A stretch of 64,000 nt of DNA from REEB95 sp035934995 (GCA_035934995.1 DASYXI010000045.1:1-64000); one strand, 5' to 3'; counted from the stretch's first letter, positions 25,050 to 34,550 are shown. Made by a program: numbers and translations. Notes: a model not told the origin generated them from the sequence alone.

Positions 25050-26468
25050 ATGCGACGTCGACGTTCAACAAAAATAGTCGCCACGCTGGGACCCGCGACC
25101 GCCACGCCGGAAAAGATCGCCGCGCTGTTCGAGGCCGGCGTCGACGTCTTTCGTCTGAATTTCAGCCACGGGGTTCAGGCCGATCACAAGGCGCGCCTCG
25201 ACATCGTGCGCGCACTCGAAAAAACCACCGGCCGGCCGATCGGCATCATGGCCGACCTCCAGGGCCCAAAGCTTCGCGTCGGCACGTTCGCGGGCGGCCG
25301 CGTGCGTTTGGCCGATGGCGCGGCGTTCCGGCTCGATCTCGACAAGGCGCCGGGCGACGCGCAGCGCGCCAGCCTGCCGCATCCCGAAGTCTTCGCCGCG
25401 CTGACGCCGGAAACCGACCTGCTGCTCGACGACGGTAATATCCGGCTGCGGGTCGAGAAGTGCGACAAGGATTTCGCGCAGACACGCGTGATCAACGGCG
25501 GCAGTCTGTCCGACCGCAAGGGCGTCAACGTGCCGAATGCGGTGTTGCCGCTGTCGCCGCTAACCGCCAAGGATCGCGCCGATATGGCTTTCGCGCTGGA
25601 CATGGGCGCCGATTGGATCGCGCTGTCCTTCGTGCAGCGACCCGAAGACGTGGCCGAGGCGCGCAAGCTGATCGGCAATCGCGCCGGCGTGCTGATAAAG
25701 CTCGAGAAGCCGGCGGCGATCACCAAGCTTACCGAGATTATCGAGCTAAGCGACGCCGTGATGGTGGCACGCGGCGATCTCGGCGTCGAAATGCCGCCGG
25801 AGGACGTGCCGCCGCTCCAACGCCGGATCGTCGGCGCCTGTCGCGCCGCGGGCAAACCGGTCATTGTCGCCACACAGATGCTCGAATCGATGATGCGGGT
25901 TCCGGTGCCGACGCGCGCCGAGGCCTCGGATGTCGCGACCGCCGTGTACGAAGGCGCCGACGCGGTGATGCTGTCGGCGGAAAGCGCCTCCGGCGAGTAT
26001 CCCGTCGAAGCGGTCAAGATGATGGACCGCATCATCCGCCGCGTGCAGGCCGACCCGGCCTATTTCTCGTCGCTGCATGCTTCCGCAGCGACCAGCGAGC
26101 ACACGCCCTCCGACGCGATCAGCGCCGCCGCCGGCATGGTGGCGCACACGATCGGCGCCGCCGCGATCATGTCCTATACGACGTCGGGCGCGACCGCGTT
26201 GCGTGCCGCGCGCGAACGTCCGGACGTACCTGTGATCGCGCTCACATCGAACCTGTCGACCGCGCGCCGGCTGGCGATCACGTGGGGCCTGCACTGCGTC
26301 CACACGGCGGACGTCAACAACTTCACCGACATGGTGCAGAAAGCGACTCAGACCGCGCGCGGCGAAGGCTTTGCCGAGAAAGGCGAACGGGTGGTGATCA
26401 CCGCCGGCGTGCCGTTCGGCACCCCGGGCGCAACCAACGTGCTGCGGATCGCCTGGATCGACGCCTGA
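25050..26468 (+). CDS. pyk: Pyruvate kinase
   Basis: Makes pyruvate and ATP from phosphoenolpyruvate. The 472-residue enzyme has KIVATLGPATATPEKI and FRLNFSHG at the start, the signature IIELSDAVMVARGDLGVEMP with the active-site lysine in the preceding VLIKLEKPAAI, TQMLESMM and PTRAEASDVATAV. Translated with the glycerate kinase (1-nt gap), so glycerate may be taken via 2-phosphoglycerate and enolase to pyruvate. Convergent with the DUF1501 gene with no spacer. Confidence 0.97.
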   Translation: MRRRRSTKIVATLGPATATPEKIAALFEAGVDVFRLNFSHGVQADHKARLDIVRALEKTTGRPIGIMADLQGPKLRVGTFAGGRVRLADGAAFRLDLDKAPGDAQRASLPHPEVFAALTPETDLLLDDGNIRLRVEKCDKDFAQTRVINGGSLSDRKGVNVPNAVLPLSPLTAKDRADMAFALDMGADWIALSFVQRPEDVAEARKLIGNRAGVLIKLEKPAAITKLTEIIELSDAVMVARGDLGVEMPPEDVPPLQRRIVGACRAAGKPVIVATQMLESMMRVPVPTRAEASDVATAVYEGADAVMLSAESASGEYPVEAVKMMDRIIRRVQADPAYFSSLHASAATSEHTPSDAISAAAGMVAHTIGAAAIMSYTTSGATALRAARERPDVPVIALTSNLSTARRLAITWGLHCVHTADVNNFTDMVQKATQTARGEGFAEKGERVVITAGVPFGTPGATNVLRIAWIDA

Positions 26469-27701
26469 TCAGGCGCGCAGCAATCCGTCGAACGGTTTGA
26501 TCCCGGCGGTGTCCGGGAACACCTTCGTATCGAGCACATTACGCGCGAGACCGAAATGGTCACGCAGCACGGCTTTCATCACCGCGCGCGCATCGGTGGT
26601 CATGCGCAGGTCGCGATTGTCCTGCAACTGTGCCAGTCCCGGCCAATCGCCGGCGACGCGTCCGCCCTTCACGGCGCCACCCATCACAAAGACCACTGAC
26701 GCCGTGCCGTGATCGGTGCCGTTGTTGCCGTTGACCGCGACGGTGCGGCCGAATTCGGTGACCGCGACGACGACCGTCTGGTGCCACGCCGGACCCATGG
26801 CCTTGGCCAACGCATCAAGGCCGGCGGCGAAACCTTCCATGTTCTGGGCCAAGCGGCCGGTTTCGGCGCCCTGGTTGACGTGTGTGTCCCACCCGCCCAT
26901 GTCGAGCGCCGCGATGCGCGGACCCCGCGGCGCGGCGATCAGCTTGCCGGCGGCTTGGGCGAGCGCGGCGAATGCCTTCGGACCGAAGCCCATGCCGCCT
27001 TTGGCCATGGTGTCGTCACCGAGCACCGAACTCGAGAACGCCTGCGCCTTGATGCCTTCGGCAAGCGCCGGGCCCAACAGCGGATCGCGGGCATAAATCC
27101 GCCCGAGCGCGGCGATCAAATCGTTGTCGATGGCGCCGACGCCTTGCGGCTCCCAGCTCGCCACTTGTGCCTTGCCGCGCAGGATCAGCGGCACGGCGCC
27201 GCCGACAGCCAAACCGAGCCGCGCCTTGTCGCCGCCCTGCAAGACCACGATGGCGCGGTTGAGCCAGCCGTCGCTTTCGCCCTGTTTGACGGTCAGACCG
27301 GTTTCCATCAGGTCCTGGGCGTCGAAATGCGAGCGCGTGTGATAGCCATTGCCGGCCGCATGGACGAAAAGCAACTCGCCGCTGCGGTAATACGGCTCGA
27401 CCGCGCCGAGCGCCGGATGCAACGCGAAGAACCGATCGAGCGCGATAGTGCCGCCGGAGTCACCGGGTGGCTTGAGCGCGATGGCGCCGCGCTTTTCCAG
27501 ATAGAGCGGATCGCCGATGGGCGCGACGGCCGCCATGCCGTCAAGCGCGCCGCGCAAGAGCACGACGACGAAACGGAGATCGCCCGGCACGGCGGCGAAG
27601 ACCGCGCCAGGCAACGATGCAAGCGTGAAGACACCCGCTCCGCCGGCGACCAGGCCGAGGAATTGACGACGCGACGAATGGCAACAGGCCATGGCTTTCA
27701 T
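26469..27701 (-). CDS. DUF1501 family protein, Tat-exported
   Basis: A 410-residue protein of the DUF1501 (sulfatase-like alkaline phosphatase fold) family. It begins with a twin-arginine signal, SRRQFLGLVAGG at about residues 10-21. Conserved parts include FVVVLLRGALDGMAAVAP, DMGGWDTHVNQG and TEFGRTVAVNGNNGTDHG, with metal-type Asp/His residues. The biochemical activity is not established. Its ATG overlaps the stop of the DUF1800 gene by 4 nt, and the two families nearly always occur as such a pair. Confidence 0.88.
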   Translation of the reverse strand: MKAMACCHSSRRQFLGLVAGGAGVFTLASLPGAVFAAVPGDLRFVVVLLRGALDGMAAVAPIGDPLYLEKRGAIALKPPGDSGGTIALDRFFALHPALGAVEPYYRSGELLFVHAAGNGYHTRSHFDAQDLMETGLTVKQGESDGWLNRAIVVLQGGDKARLGLAVGGAVPLILRGKAQVASWEPQGVGAIDNDLIAALGRIYARDPLLGPALAEGIKAQAFSSSVLGDDTMAKGGMGFGPKAFAALAQAAGKLIAAPRGPRIAALDMGGWDTHVNQGAETGRLAQNMEGFAAGLDALAKAMGPAWHQTVVVAVTEFGRTVAVNGNNGTDHGTASVVFVMGGAVKGGRVAGDWPGLAQLQDNRDLRMTTDARAVMKAVLRDHFGLARNVLDTKVFPDTAGIKPFDGLLRA

Positions 27702-29032
27702 CGCCTCTGGAATTCGGGAGCCGCCAGCAGCAACGCGACGCCGGCGCGGCGCGACGGCGCGCGCTGAATCGCTTGCAACGTGTCAGCAGGCAGCGCTTCG
27801 CCGAGCGTCGCGCCCGCCAATACGATCGGATCGGGTGGACCGGGAACACGATTGGCGAAGGTCTCGCACCACCCAGCGCGGCGCAGCACCGCCTCGGGCG
27901 AAACCCAGGACGCGGCGTCGTCCGGCCAGCCGGCCGGCGACGGCGCGTAAAACGGCATTTGGTTGAGCGTGCGCAGGCCGCCGGCCAGGAATGGCGCCGG
28001 CGGCGTGAAGTTCGCGGCGCGGCAGGCGGCGGTCACCATGTCGCCGGGCGTTCGCATCTTGCCGAATGGCTTCGACCAGGCCGCTTCCAACGCGACCACC
28101 GCCTTGCTCACCGCCGCAAGATTGCCGCCCGTGTTGCGGAAAACCTTCGCGATCTGATCGACCGCGGCGCGCGGCGGCGCGTCGGCGATGAAATGCTGCG
28201 CCAGCTTGAAGGCGATGTGGTGCGCCGTCGCGGGATGGTTCGCCAGGTCGCGGAGCGCGGCGATGCCTTCCTGCTCGCCAGCCTCGGCGTAGACTTTGCC
28301 GAGCAGCTGTTTCGGGCCCGGCTCATGGATCTGCGGATAGAACTTGAACGTGCCCGGTTCGGCGTCGTTGAGCCGCGCAACCGACCAGCCGGTCAGGATG
28401 CGCGCGAGCGCGATGACATCCGCCTGGGTATAGCCGCCATCGACGCCGAGCGTATGCAGCTCGAGCATCTCACGGCCAAAATTCTCATTGATGCCTTTGT
28501 CGCGCCGCTGACCGACGATCGAATCGGGTCCGATCGACAGCGCATTGTCGAGATAGAGCAGCATCGCCGGATGCCGTTCGGCCGCCAGCAGCATGTCGAC
28601 AAAACGGCCGGTGACGTGCGGCCGGATCGCTTCGCGCTCGAAAGCGAACGCAAAGCCGCGCACGAACGGGCGGAAGCCGGAAACGGTGAAATGATTGCTC
28701 CAGAAATGCACCAAGCGCTCGATCGCCGGCGTCGGACTCGACACGACGGCGTCGGTGCGCGCGGTGAGCTCGGCGAAATAGACGTCGCGGACCTGGTCGT
28801 TGAAGGCCTTCCGGTCGGCGGGCTGCTTATCGCGCCGCATTTGCAGCAACGCCGCCACCATGCGCTGCGACGGCGGCAAGGCGGCTGGGAACGCGGGCTG
28901 CACCGGCTGATCGATCTGGCGCGTGACCCAGCCGCGTGGGTCGGCGGCAATCGCGCTCAGTTCGTCGCCGCGCGCCGCGTAGCCGAAGCGCGTGGCGGCG
29001 ACGACGGCTTCGAACGCGGCGGACGCAGCCAT
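27698..29032 (-). CDS. DUF1800 family protein
   Basis: A 444-residue helical protein of the DUF1800 family with RLVHFWSNHFTVSG, GINENFGREMLELHTLGVDGGYTQADV and LARILTGWSV motifs. The ATG at 29032 (MAASAAFEAVVAATRFGYA) is the likely start, and the longer upstream frame is antisense to the next gene. First gene of a two-gene operon with DUF1501. The function is unknown; the pair is thought to act at the cell envelope because the partner carries a Tat signal. Confidence 0.87.
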   Translation of the reverse strand: MAASAAFEAVVAATRFGYAARGDELSAIAADPRGWVTRQIDQPVQPAFPAALPPSQRMVAALLQMRRDKQPADRKAFNDQVRDVYFAELTARTDAVVSSPTPAIERLVHFWSNHFTVSGFRPFVRGFAFAFEREAIRPHVTGRFVDMLLAAERHPAMLLYLDNALSIGPDSIVGQRRDKGINENFGREMLELHTLGVDGGYTQADVIALARILTGWSVARLNDAEPGTFKFYPQIHEPGPKQLLGKVYAEAGEQEGIAALRDLANHPATAHHIAFKLAQHFIADAPPRAAVDQIAKVFRNTGGNLAAVSKAVVALEAAWSKPFGKMRTPGDMVTAACRAANFTPPAPFLAGGLRTLNQMPFYAPSPAGWPDDAASWVSPEAVLRRAGWCETFANRVPGPPDPIVLAGATLGEALPADTLQAIQRAPSRRAGVALLLAAPEFQRR

Positions 29033-29134
29033 GATAGGAATAATACGGCGCCGATGGCCGAAACATCCCTGTTTCCATGGCCCGAACGGTGCGACCTGTG
29101 CTACATCCCGTCGCCGCCCGGCGGTTAACCATCC

Positions 29135-29848
29135 ATGGACCTTTCGATCGTCATCCCCGTCCGCAACGAAGCGGCGAATATCGGGCCGCTGGTGCGGGAA
29201 ATTCGCGCCGCGCTCGAAGGCCGGCTCGACTACGAAGTGATCGTGGTGGACGACGGCAGCGCCGATGACACGGTCCAAATTCTGCGCAGCGTCAAAGCCG
29301 AGTTCGCGCGCCTGCGCGTGCTGCGGCACGCCCAGCGTTCGGGCCAGAGCGCCGCCATCCGCTCGGGCGTCAAGGCGGCGCGAACGCGCTGGATCGCCAC
29401 GCTCGACGGCGACGGCCAGAACGATCCGGCGGACATTCCGCGCCTGTGGGAATTGGTGCGGGCGACGCCGGCCGCGCCGCTGATGATCGCCGGCATGCGC
29501 CAGAAGCGGCGTGACACGGCGGTGAAACGATTGGCATCGCGCATCGCCAACCGCATCCGCGCGGGTCTGTTGGAAGATGGCACGCCGGACACCGGGTGCG
29601 GCCTGAAGCTGTTTCCGCGCGCGCTGTACCTCGACCTGCCGTTCTTCGATCACAACCACCGCTTCTTGCCGGCGCTGGCGCTGCGCCAGGGCGGCAAGGT
29701 GCAATCGATTGCCGTCAACCATCGGACGCGCGGCGGCGGCGTTTCGAACTACAAAGTGCTCGACCGGCTCTGGGTCGGCATCGTCGATCTGATCGGCGTG
29801 CTTTGGCTGAAGCGGCGCGCCGTCAATCCCGAAGTCAGCGAAGAATGA
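29135..29848 (+). CDS. GT2-family glycosyltransferase (dolichol/polyprenyl-phosphate sugar synthase-like)
   Basis: A 237-residue cytoplasmic GT-A fold enzyme like DPM1/ArnC-type transferases: LSIVIPVRNEAANIGPLV, VIVVDDGSADDT (first Asp motif), SGQSAAIRSG, ATLDGDGQNDPADI and DTGCGLKLFPR. These usually load a sugar onto a lipid phosphate carrier. It overlaps the following VTT-domain membrane protein gene by 4 nt. An exact TTAACCAT sits at 29125-29132, directly before the ATG; this matches a CtrA half-site but may be chance. Confidence 0.88.
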   Translation: MDLSIVIPVRNEAANIGPLVREIRAALEGRLDYEVIVVDDGSADDTVQILRSVKAEFARLRVLRHAQRSGQSAAIRSGVKAARTRWIATLDGDGQNDPADIPRLWELVRATPAAPLMIAGMRQKRRDTAVKRLASRIANRIRAGLLEDGTPDTGCGLKLFPRALYLDLPFFDHNHRFLPALALRQGGKVQSIAVNHRTRGGGVSNYKVLDRLWVGIVDLIGVLWLKRRAVNPEVSEE

Positions 29849-30519
29849 GCCGCGGCGATCTCCCGGACACGGCGCCGCCGCTCCGACGCGTCCGGATGGT
29901 CGGCCGCGTGCTGTGGGTGCTGATGATCGTCGTCGGCTTGGCGGCGGCCTGGCATGAGCGCGCGGCGCTCGATCCAGTGGCGATCCGCAACGCGATCGCG
30001 GGCCATCCGGCGGCGCCGTTGATCTTCCTCGCGGCACAAATCGTCGCGAGCTTGCTGTTTGTTCCACGCGCATTGCTCGCGGTCGCAGCCGCGTTGCTGT
30101 TCGGCGCCTGGTGGGGAGTTTTTTGGGCGGCGGTCGGCGCGACGCTCGGCTCGGTCATCGGCTTCCTGGTCGCGCGCTACATCAACAGCGGTTGGCTCGA
30201 TCTCGAAAGCCTGCCGCGCGTCGGCCCCGTGCTGCTCAAAGCCGAGAGCGGCGGCTGGCGCGCGGTGATGGCGCTCCGTCTGATTCCGGTCATTCCGCAC
30301 AGCCTGTCGAACTATGCGCTCGGCCTGACGCGCATCGGTCTTGGCCCCTATATGGTCGGCTCATTCCTCGGCCAGCTGCCGATGACGATCGCTTACGTTG
30401 ACCTGGCTGCGGCTGGCGGCCGCATCGCGGGCGGTCGGACCGACTGGATCCTGCCGGTTGCGATCGGCGCGGTGGCGCTTTTGATCTCGGTTGTCGTGCC
30501 GCGGCTCTGGAAGCGTTAG
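29845..30519 (+). CDS. VTT-domain (DedA/TVP38-like) membrane protein
   Basis: A 224-residue inner-membrane protein with about five hydrophobic segments and the VTT core GATLGSVIGFLVARYI, RLIPVIPHSLSNYALGLT and GSFLGQLPMTIAYVDLA. Relatives of this superfamily are now linked to lipid scrambling or undecaprenyl-phosphate recycling. Translationally coupled to the GT2 gene, so the two may act on the same glycolipid or carrier lipid. Its stop overlaps the glcF stop (convergent, 4 nt). Confidence 0.87.
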   Translation: MSRGDLPDTAPPLRRVRMVGRVLWVLMIVVGLAAAWHERAALDPVAIRNAIAGHPAAPLIFLAAQIVASLLFVPRALLAVAAALLFGAWWGVFWAAVGATLGSVIGFLVARYINSGWLDLESLPRVGPVLLKAESGGWRAVMALRLIPVIPHSLSNYALGLTRIGLGPYMVGSFLGQLPMTIAYVDLAAAGGRIAGGRTDWILPVAIGAVALLISVVVPRLWKR

Positions 30520-31796
30520 GCGATTGCCGGCGGCTTCGGCCCGCCAGTCGCCCAATCGAGCAATTCGACCGTGTGGACGACCGGCACGTCGGTCCCCGAC
30601 GAAATCTGGGCGATGCAACCGATATTGCCGGCGGCGACGATCTCGGGCCGGGTGCTTTCGAGGTTGACGACTTTACGCCGGCGTAACTGGTCCGCGATCG
30701 CTGGCTGCATCAGATTGTAGGTGCCGGCCGAGCCGCAGCACAGATGCGCCTCCGGCGGATCGAACACGGTGAAACCCAACTTGGCCAATAGCGCCGCGGG
30801 CTGTGCGTGAATGCGCTGTCCGTGTTGCAGCGAGCACGCCGAGTGATAGACGACGCGGCGGCCGATGATGGCGGGATTCGGCATCAGCGCCAACATCGCG
30901 GCGACCTCGCTGATGTCCTTGGCAAGGGCAGAAACGCTGGCTGCCTTAGCGGCGTAGGCCGGGTCGGTCCGCAGCATGAAGCCGTAATCCTTGACCGTGG
31001 TGCCGCAACCCGACGCGTTGATCACGATCGCGTCGAGGCCCGCGCCTTCAAGTTCGCGTATCCAGGCATCGACATTGGCGCGCGCATAATCGCCCGCGTC
31101 GTGGCCCATATGGTGCGTCAGCGAGCCGCAACAGCCGGCGCCGGCGGCAATCACGACCTCGCAACCGTGACGCGTCAGCAGCCGCACCGTCGCGTCGTTG
31201 ATCGCCGGATCGAGCACTTGCTGGACGCAGCCAGCCAAAAGCGCGACACGCATGTGGCGCGGACCGATCGCGCGAAAGACGCGCGCACTCTCGGTCATGC
31301 CCGGCGCTGGCAGTCGCGCCGGAAGCAGCTTACCCATCGCGCCAAAACGGCCGGGCAACATCCGCAGAACCGGCTTCGCGAGCCGCGCCAGGCGCATCGT
31401 CGAACGGAAGCGACCGACATGCGGCATGGTCGCGGCGAGGAAGCCGCGCAGCACGCGCTCGACGACCGGCCGGCGATAAGTCTTCTCGACGTGACGACGG
31501 CCTTCGTCGATCAGGTGCATGTAGTGAACGCCGGAGGGACAGGTCGTCATGCAGGCGAGACACGACAGGCAGCGATCGAGGTGGGTCGCCACTTGTCGGG
31601 TCGCCGGCCGCTGGTTCTCGAGCATGTCCTTGATGAGATAGATGCGGCCGCGCGGCCCGTCGAGCTCATCGCCGAGCAGCACATAGGTCGGACAGGTCGC
31701 GTTGCAGAATCCGCAATGGACGCAGGCGCGGAGAATCTTGTTCGCCTCGGCGATGGCGGGATCGGCCAGCTGTTTCGGCGAAAAGTGGGTTTGCAT
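30516..31796 (-). CDS. glcF: Glycolate oxidase iron-sulfur subunit
   Basis: Electron-transfer subunit of glycolate dehydrogenase. Two ferredoxin motifs are clear, C25xxC28xxC31xxxC35 (CVHCGFCNATCP) and C76xxC79xxC82xxxC86, followed by CCG-type motifs (GAGCCGSLTHH, NASGCGTT, HLCCGSAGTYN) that bind further cofactors. Length 426 is normal. Third gene of glcD-glcE-glcF, 7 nt after glcE. The enzyme oxidises glycolate to glyoxylate at the membrane, passing electrons to quinone. Confidence 0.96.
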   Translation of the reverse strand: MQTHFSPKQLADPAIAEANKILRACVHCGFCNATCPTYVLLGDELDGPRGRIYLIKDMLENQRPATRQVATHLDRCLSCLACMTTCPSGVHYMHLIDEGRRHVEKTYRRPVVERVLRGFLAATMPHVGRFRSTMRLARLAKPVLRMLPGRFGAMGKLLPARLPAPGMTESARVFRAIGPRHMRVALLAGCVQQVLDPAINDATVRLLTRHGCEVVIAAGAGCCGSLTHHMGHDAGDYARANVDAWIRELEGAGLDAIVINASGCGTTVKDYGFMLRTDPAYAAKAASVSALAKDISEVAAMLALMPNPAIIGRRVVYHSACSLQHGQRIHAQPAALLAKLGFTVFDPPEAHLCCGSAGTYNLMQPAIADQLRRRKVVNLESTRPEIVAAGNIGCIAQISSGTDVPVVHTVELLDWATGGPKPPAIA

Positions 31797-31803
31797 CGCC
31801 GTT

Positions 31804-32982
31804 TTAGATCTCGGGATAGAGCCGGCCGCGATTCAAGACGCGCTTCGGATCGAAGCTATCCTTGACCCGAGCGCTCAATGCCGCCACCGCCGGGGGCAAC
31901 GGCTCGAAAACCGGCACCGCAGCGCGCAGCGCGGCCGACGCGCGGATCAGCGTGGCGTGGCCTCGGCCGCCGAGCGCGGCGCGAATCGGCGCGGCGCCGC
32001 CGTCGTCCGCGCCGCGCACCGCGAGCCAGGCGAGCCCGCCACCCCAGTCGAGGAAATAGTCGACATCGAGCGCGGCGCGGACGGCGCTGAGAAAAGCCGG
32101 CGCTGCCGTCGGCGCCAGCGAAACACGCCAGATCACCCCCTCGCCTGCCGCCAGCGGCGCCGCGTCGCGGATGCCCTGCCAGAGTTTCGCGGAGTCCACA
32201 TCACCAAGGATCTCGGCAGCGCCAAATGGCTTGAGCTCGTCGCGCAAAGCTTGCGATCGCGCTTCGACCGACGGCAACGGCCCTTCGACGCGCAACAACG
32301 TCCGCGCGTGCCCGCCGGCGTCCGGCAAATGCGCAGCGCCGGACGGCTCGTGCGGCGAATTCAGGCCGTGGGTCATGGCGGCAACCGCGCGCGGGTCGTC
32401 GAGGCCGGTCAGCGCGACGGTGCGCGTCGCTTCCGGCGCCGGCAGGACCTTGACGCTGATCTCGGTCATCACCGCGAGCGTGCCGTAGGAGCCAGTCAGG
32501 AGCTTGCATAGATCGTAGCCGGTGACGTTCTTGACGACGCGTCCGCCGGCTTTGAAGGCTTCGCCGCGGCCGCTGACCGCTGCCAAGCCCAGGACATGAT
32601 CGCGCGCGGCACCTTGGCGAATGCGGCGCGGCCCTGACAGGTTACAAGCAACCACACCACCGAAGGTCGAGTTCGCGGCGTCCGTGCCGAGCAGCATCCG
32701 CCAATCAGGGGGCTCGAACGCGAGCATCTGGCGCTTGGCCACCAGCGTGCGCTCGATCTCGGCAAGCGGCGTCGCGGCGCCGGCCGTCAGCACCAGTTCT
32801 TCCGGTTCGTATTGCCGGATGCCGGCAAAGACGCCGACGTCAAGCATATGCGGCAGCTGCGGCGGGCGGCCGAGATTCCGCTTGCTGCCGCCGGCGACGA
32901 TTTCGAGCGGTTCTTCGTTGGCGACGGAAGCGGCAACGACGTCGATCAGCTGCTTCTCGTCGGCGGGACGATACTGGCTCAC
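31804..32982 (-). CDS. glcE: Glycolate oxidase FAD-binding subunit
   Basis: A 392-residue FAD-binding type 4 protein, smaller than GlcD. It has IVAGGSKRNLGRP, VLTAGAATPLAEIE, TDAANSTFGGVVACN and GGRVVKNVTGYDLCKLLTGSYGTLAVMTE motifs typical of GlcE. Needed with GlcD and GlcF for glycolate dehydrogenase activity. It is 8 nt after the glcD stop. Confidence 0.95.
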   Translation of the reverse strand: MSQYRPADEKQLIDVVAASVANEEPLEIVAGGSKRNLGRPPQLPHMLDVGVFAGIRQYEPEELVLTAGAATPLAEIERTLVAKRQMLAFEPPDWRMLLGTDAANSTFGGVVACNLSGPRRIRQGAARDHVLGLAAVSGRGEAFKAGGRVVKNVTGYDLCKLLTGSYGTLAVMTEISVKVLPAPEATRTVALTGLDDPRAVAAMTHGLNSPHEPSGAAHLPDAGGHARTLLRVEGPLPSVEARSQALRDELKPFGAAEILGDVDSAKLWQGIRDAAPLAAGEGVIWRVSLAPTAAPAFLSAVRAALDVDYFLDWGGGLAWLAVRGADDGGAAPIRAALGGRGHATLIRASAALRAAVPVFEPLPPAVAALSARVKDSFDPKRVLNRGRLYPEI

Positions 32983-32990
32983 GCGCGGTC

Positions 32991-34481
32991 TCAGAATCGC
33001 GGCAGGTCGGGAAAGCGCACCTGACCATGATGGACGTGCAGCCGGCCGAGTTCGGCGCAGCGATGGAGCTGCGGAAACACCTTGCCCGGATTAAGGAGCC
33101 CACCCGGGTCGAACGCGCATTTGAGGCGCAGCTGCTGCTGCAAGTCGACTTCACTGAACATGCTGCCCATCAAATCGCGCTTCTCGACGCCGACGCCATG
33201 CTCGCCGCTGAGGCAGCCGCCGATCTCGACGCTATAGCGCATGATGTCCGCGCCGAACTGCTCGGTGCGCGCGAGCTCGTCCGGCTGATTGGCGTCATAG
33301 AGGATCAGCGGATGGAGATTGCCGTCGCCGGCATGGAATACGTTGGCAACGCGCAGACCGTATTTCCGCGACAGCTCAGCCATGTATTTCAGCATGTCGG
33401 GCAGCTTGGCGCGCGGAATCGTCGGATCGACGCAATAATAATCCGGCGAGATGCGGCCAATCGCGGGAAAGGCCGCCTTGCGCCCCGCCCAAAATGCCAA
33501 ACGTTCCTCGTCGCTGTTCGACACGCGCACCGACACCGAGCCGCAGCGTTTGGCGATCGCCTCGACACGGTCGATCAGGTGATCGACTTCGGCAGGCGGG
33601 CCGTCGAGCTCGACGATCAAGAGGGCTTCCACGTCCAAAGGATACCCGGCGTGGACGAAATCCTCGACCGCGTGGATCGCCGGTTTGTCCATCATCTCCA
33701 TGCCGCCGGGGATGCAGCCGGCGCCGATGATCGCCGCGACACAGGCGCCGGCGCTTTCGTTCGACGGAAAGCCGAGCAACAGCGCGCGGGCCGCGGAGGG
33801 CTTGCGCAGCAATCGCACCGTGACTTCGGTTACGACGGCCAAGAGACCTTCGGAACCGACCATGACGCCGAGCAGGTCATAACCGCCGCTGTCGAGATGC
33901 TTGCCGCCGAGACGCAGAACCGTGCCGTCGATCAGCACCATCTCGATGCCGAGGACATTGTTGGTGGTCAGGCCGTATTTGAGGCAATGCACGCCGCCCG
34001 AATTCTCGGCGACATTGCCGCCGATCGAGCAGGCGATCTGGCTCGAGGGGTCGGGCGCGTAATAGAAGCCGGCGTGCTGCACCGCGGCGGTGATGCCGAG
34101 ATTGGTGACGCCCGGTTGCACGACCGCGCAGCGGTTGTCGTAGTCGATCTCGAGAATGCGGTTGAACTTGGCGAGGCCAAGAACGATGCCATCTTCGAGC
34201 GGCAACGCGCCGCCCGACAGCGATGTGCCGGCACCGCGCGGCACGACCTTGAGTCCGTTCTTGTGGCAATAAGCCAGAACCCGCGACACCTCCTCGGTCG
34301 TCGACGGCAGCACGACCAGCAATGGCCGAGCCCGGTACGCGGTGAGCCCGTCCGTTTCGTAAGCGCGACGTTCGTCCTCGGACTCGATGACGGCATCGGA
34401 TGCCGCGCACAAACGGCGCAAGTCGCCTGCGATCGCGCTGCGACGCGCGATCACCGCAGCATCGGGCTGGGGCATCAACAT
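32991..34481 (-). CDS. glcD: Glycolate oxidase catalytic subunit
   Basis: FAD-linked oxidase of 496 residues carrying the flavin-binding segments VPRGAGTSLSGGALPLEDGI, VQPGVTNLGIT, NVAENSGGVHCLKYGLT and, near the end, CLSGEHGVGVEKRDLM. Oxidises glycolate (and often D-lactate) to the 2-oxoacid. First gene of the glc operon; its promoter should lie between 34482 and the terminator of rpmJ at 34525-34550. No glcC-type regulator is adjacent. Confidence 0.96.
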   Translation of the reverse strand: MLMPQPDAAVIARRSAIAGDLRRLCAASDAVIESEDERRAYETDGLTAYRARPLLVVLPSTTEEVSRVLAYCHKNGLKVVPRGAGTSLSGGALPLEDGIVLGLAKFNRILEIDYDNRCAVVQPGVTNLGITAAVQHAGFYYAPDPSSQIACSIGGNVAENSGGVHCLKYGLTTNNVLGIEMVLIDGTVLRLGGKHLDSGGYDLLGVMVGSEGLLAVVTEVTVRLLRKPSAARALLLGFPSNESAGACVAAIIGAGCIPGGMEMMDKPAIHAVEDFVHAGYPLDVEALLIVELDGPPAEVDHLIDRVEAIAKRCGSVSVRVSNSDEERLAFWAGRKAAFPAIGRISPDYYCVDPTIPRAKLPDMLKYMAELSRKYGLRVANVFHAGDGNLHPLILYDANQPDELARTEQFGADIMRYSVEIGGCLSGEHGVGVEKRDLMGSMFSEVDLQQQLRLKCAFDPGGLLNPGKVFPQLHRCAELGRLHVHHGQVRFPDLPRF

Positions 34482-34524
34482 GGCGACCCATGTTGGGCGT
34501 GGGCAGGCACGGTGCCAACAACAA

Positions 34525-34550
34525 AAAAACCGCGCCGAAGCGCGGTTTTT
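34525..34550 (-). terminator. Strong intrinsic terminator downstream of rpmJ
   Basis: AAAAACCGCG, a 6-nt loop, then CGCGGTTTTT: a 10-bp symmetrical stem with T-runs on both strands, 22 nt after the rpmJ stop. It insulates glcD from read-through. Confidence 0.9.

Noticed and set aside
29125..29132. TTAACCAT CtrA half-site before the GT2 gene
   Set aside because: An 8-base match immediately before a start codon can be chance; not called as a separate site.
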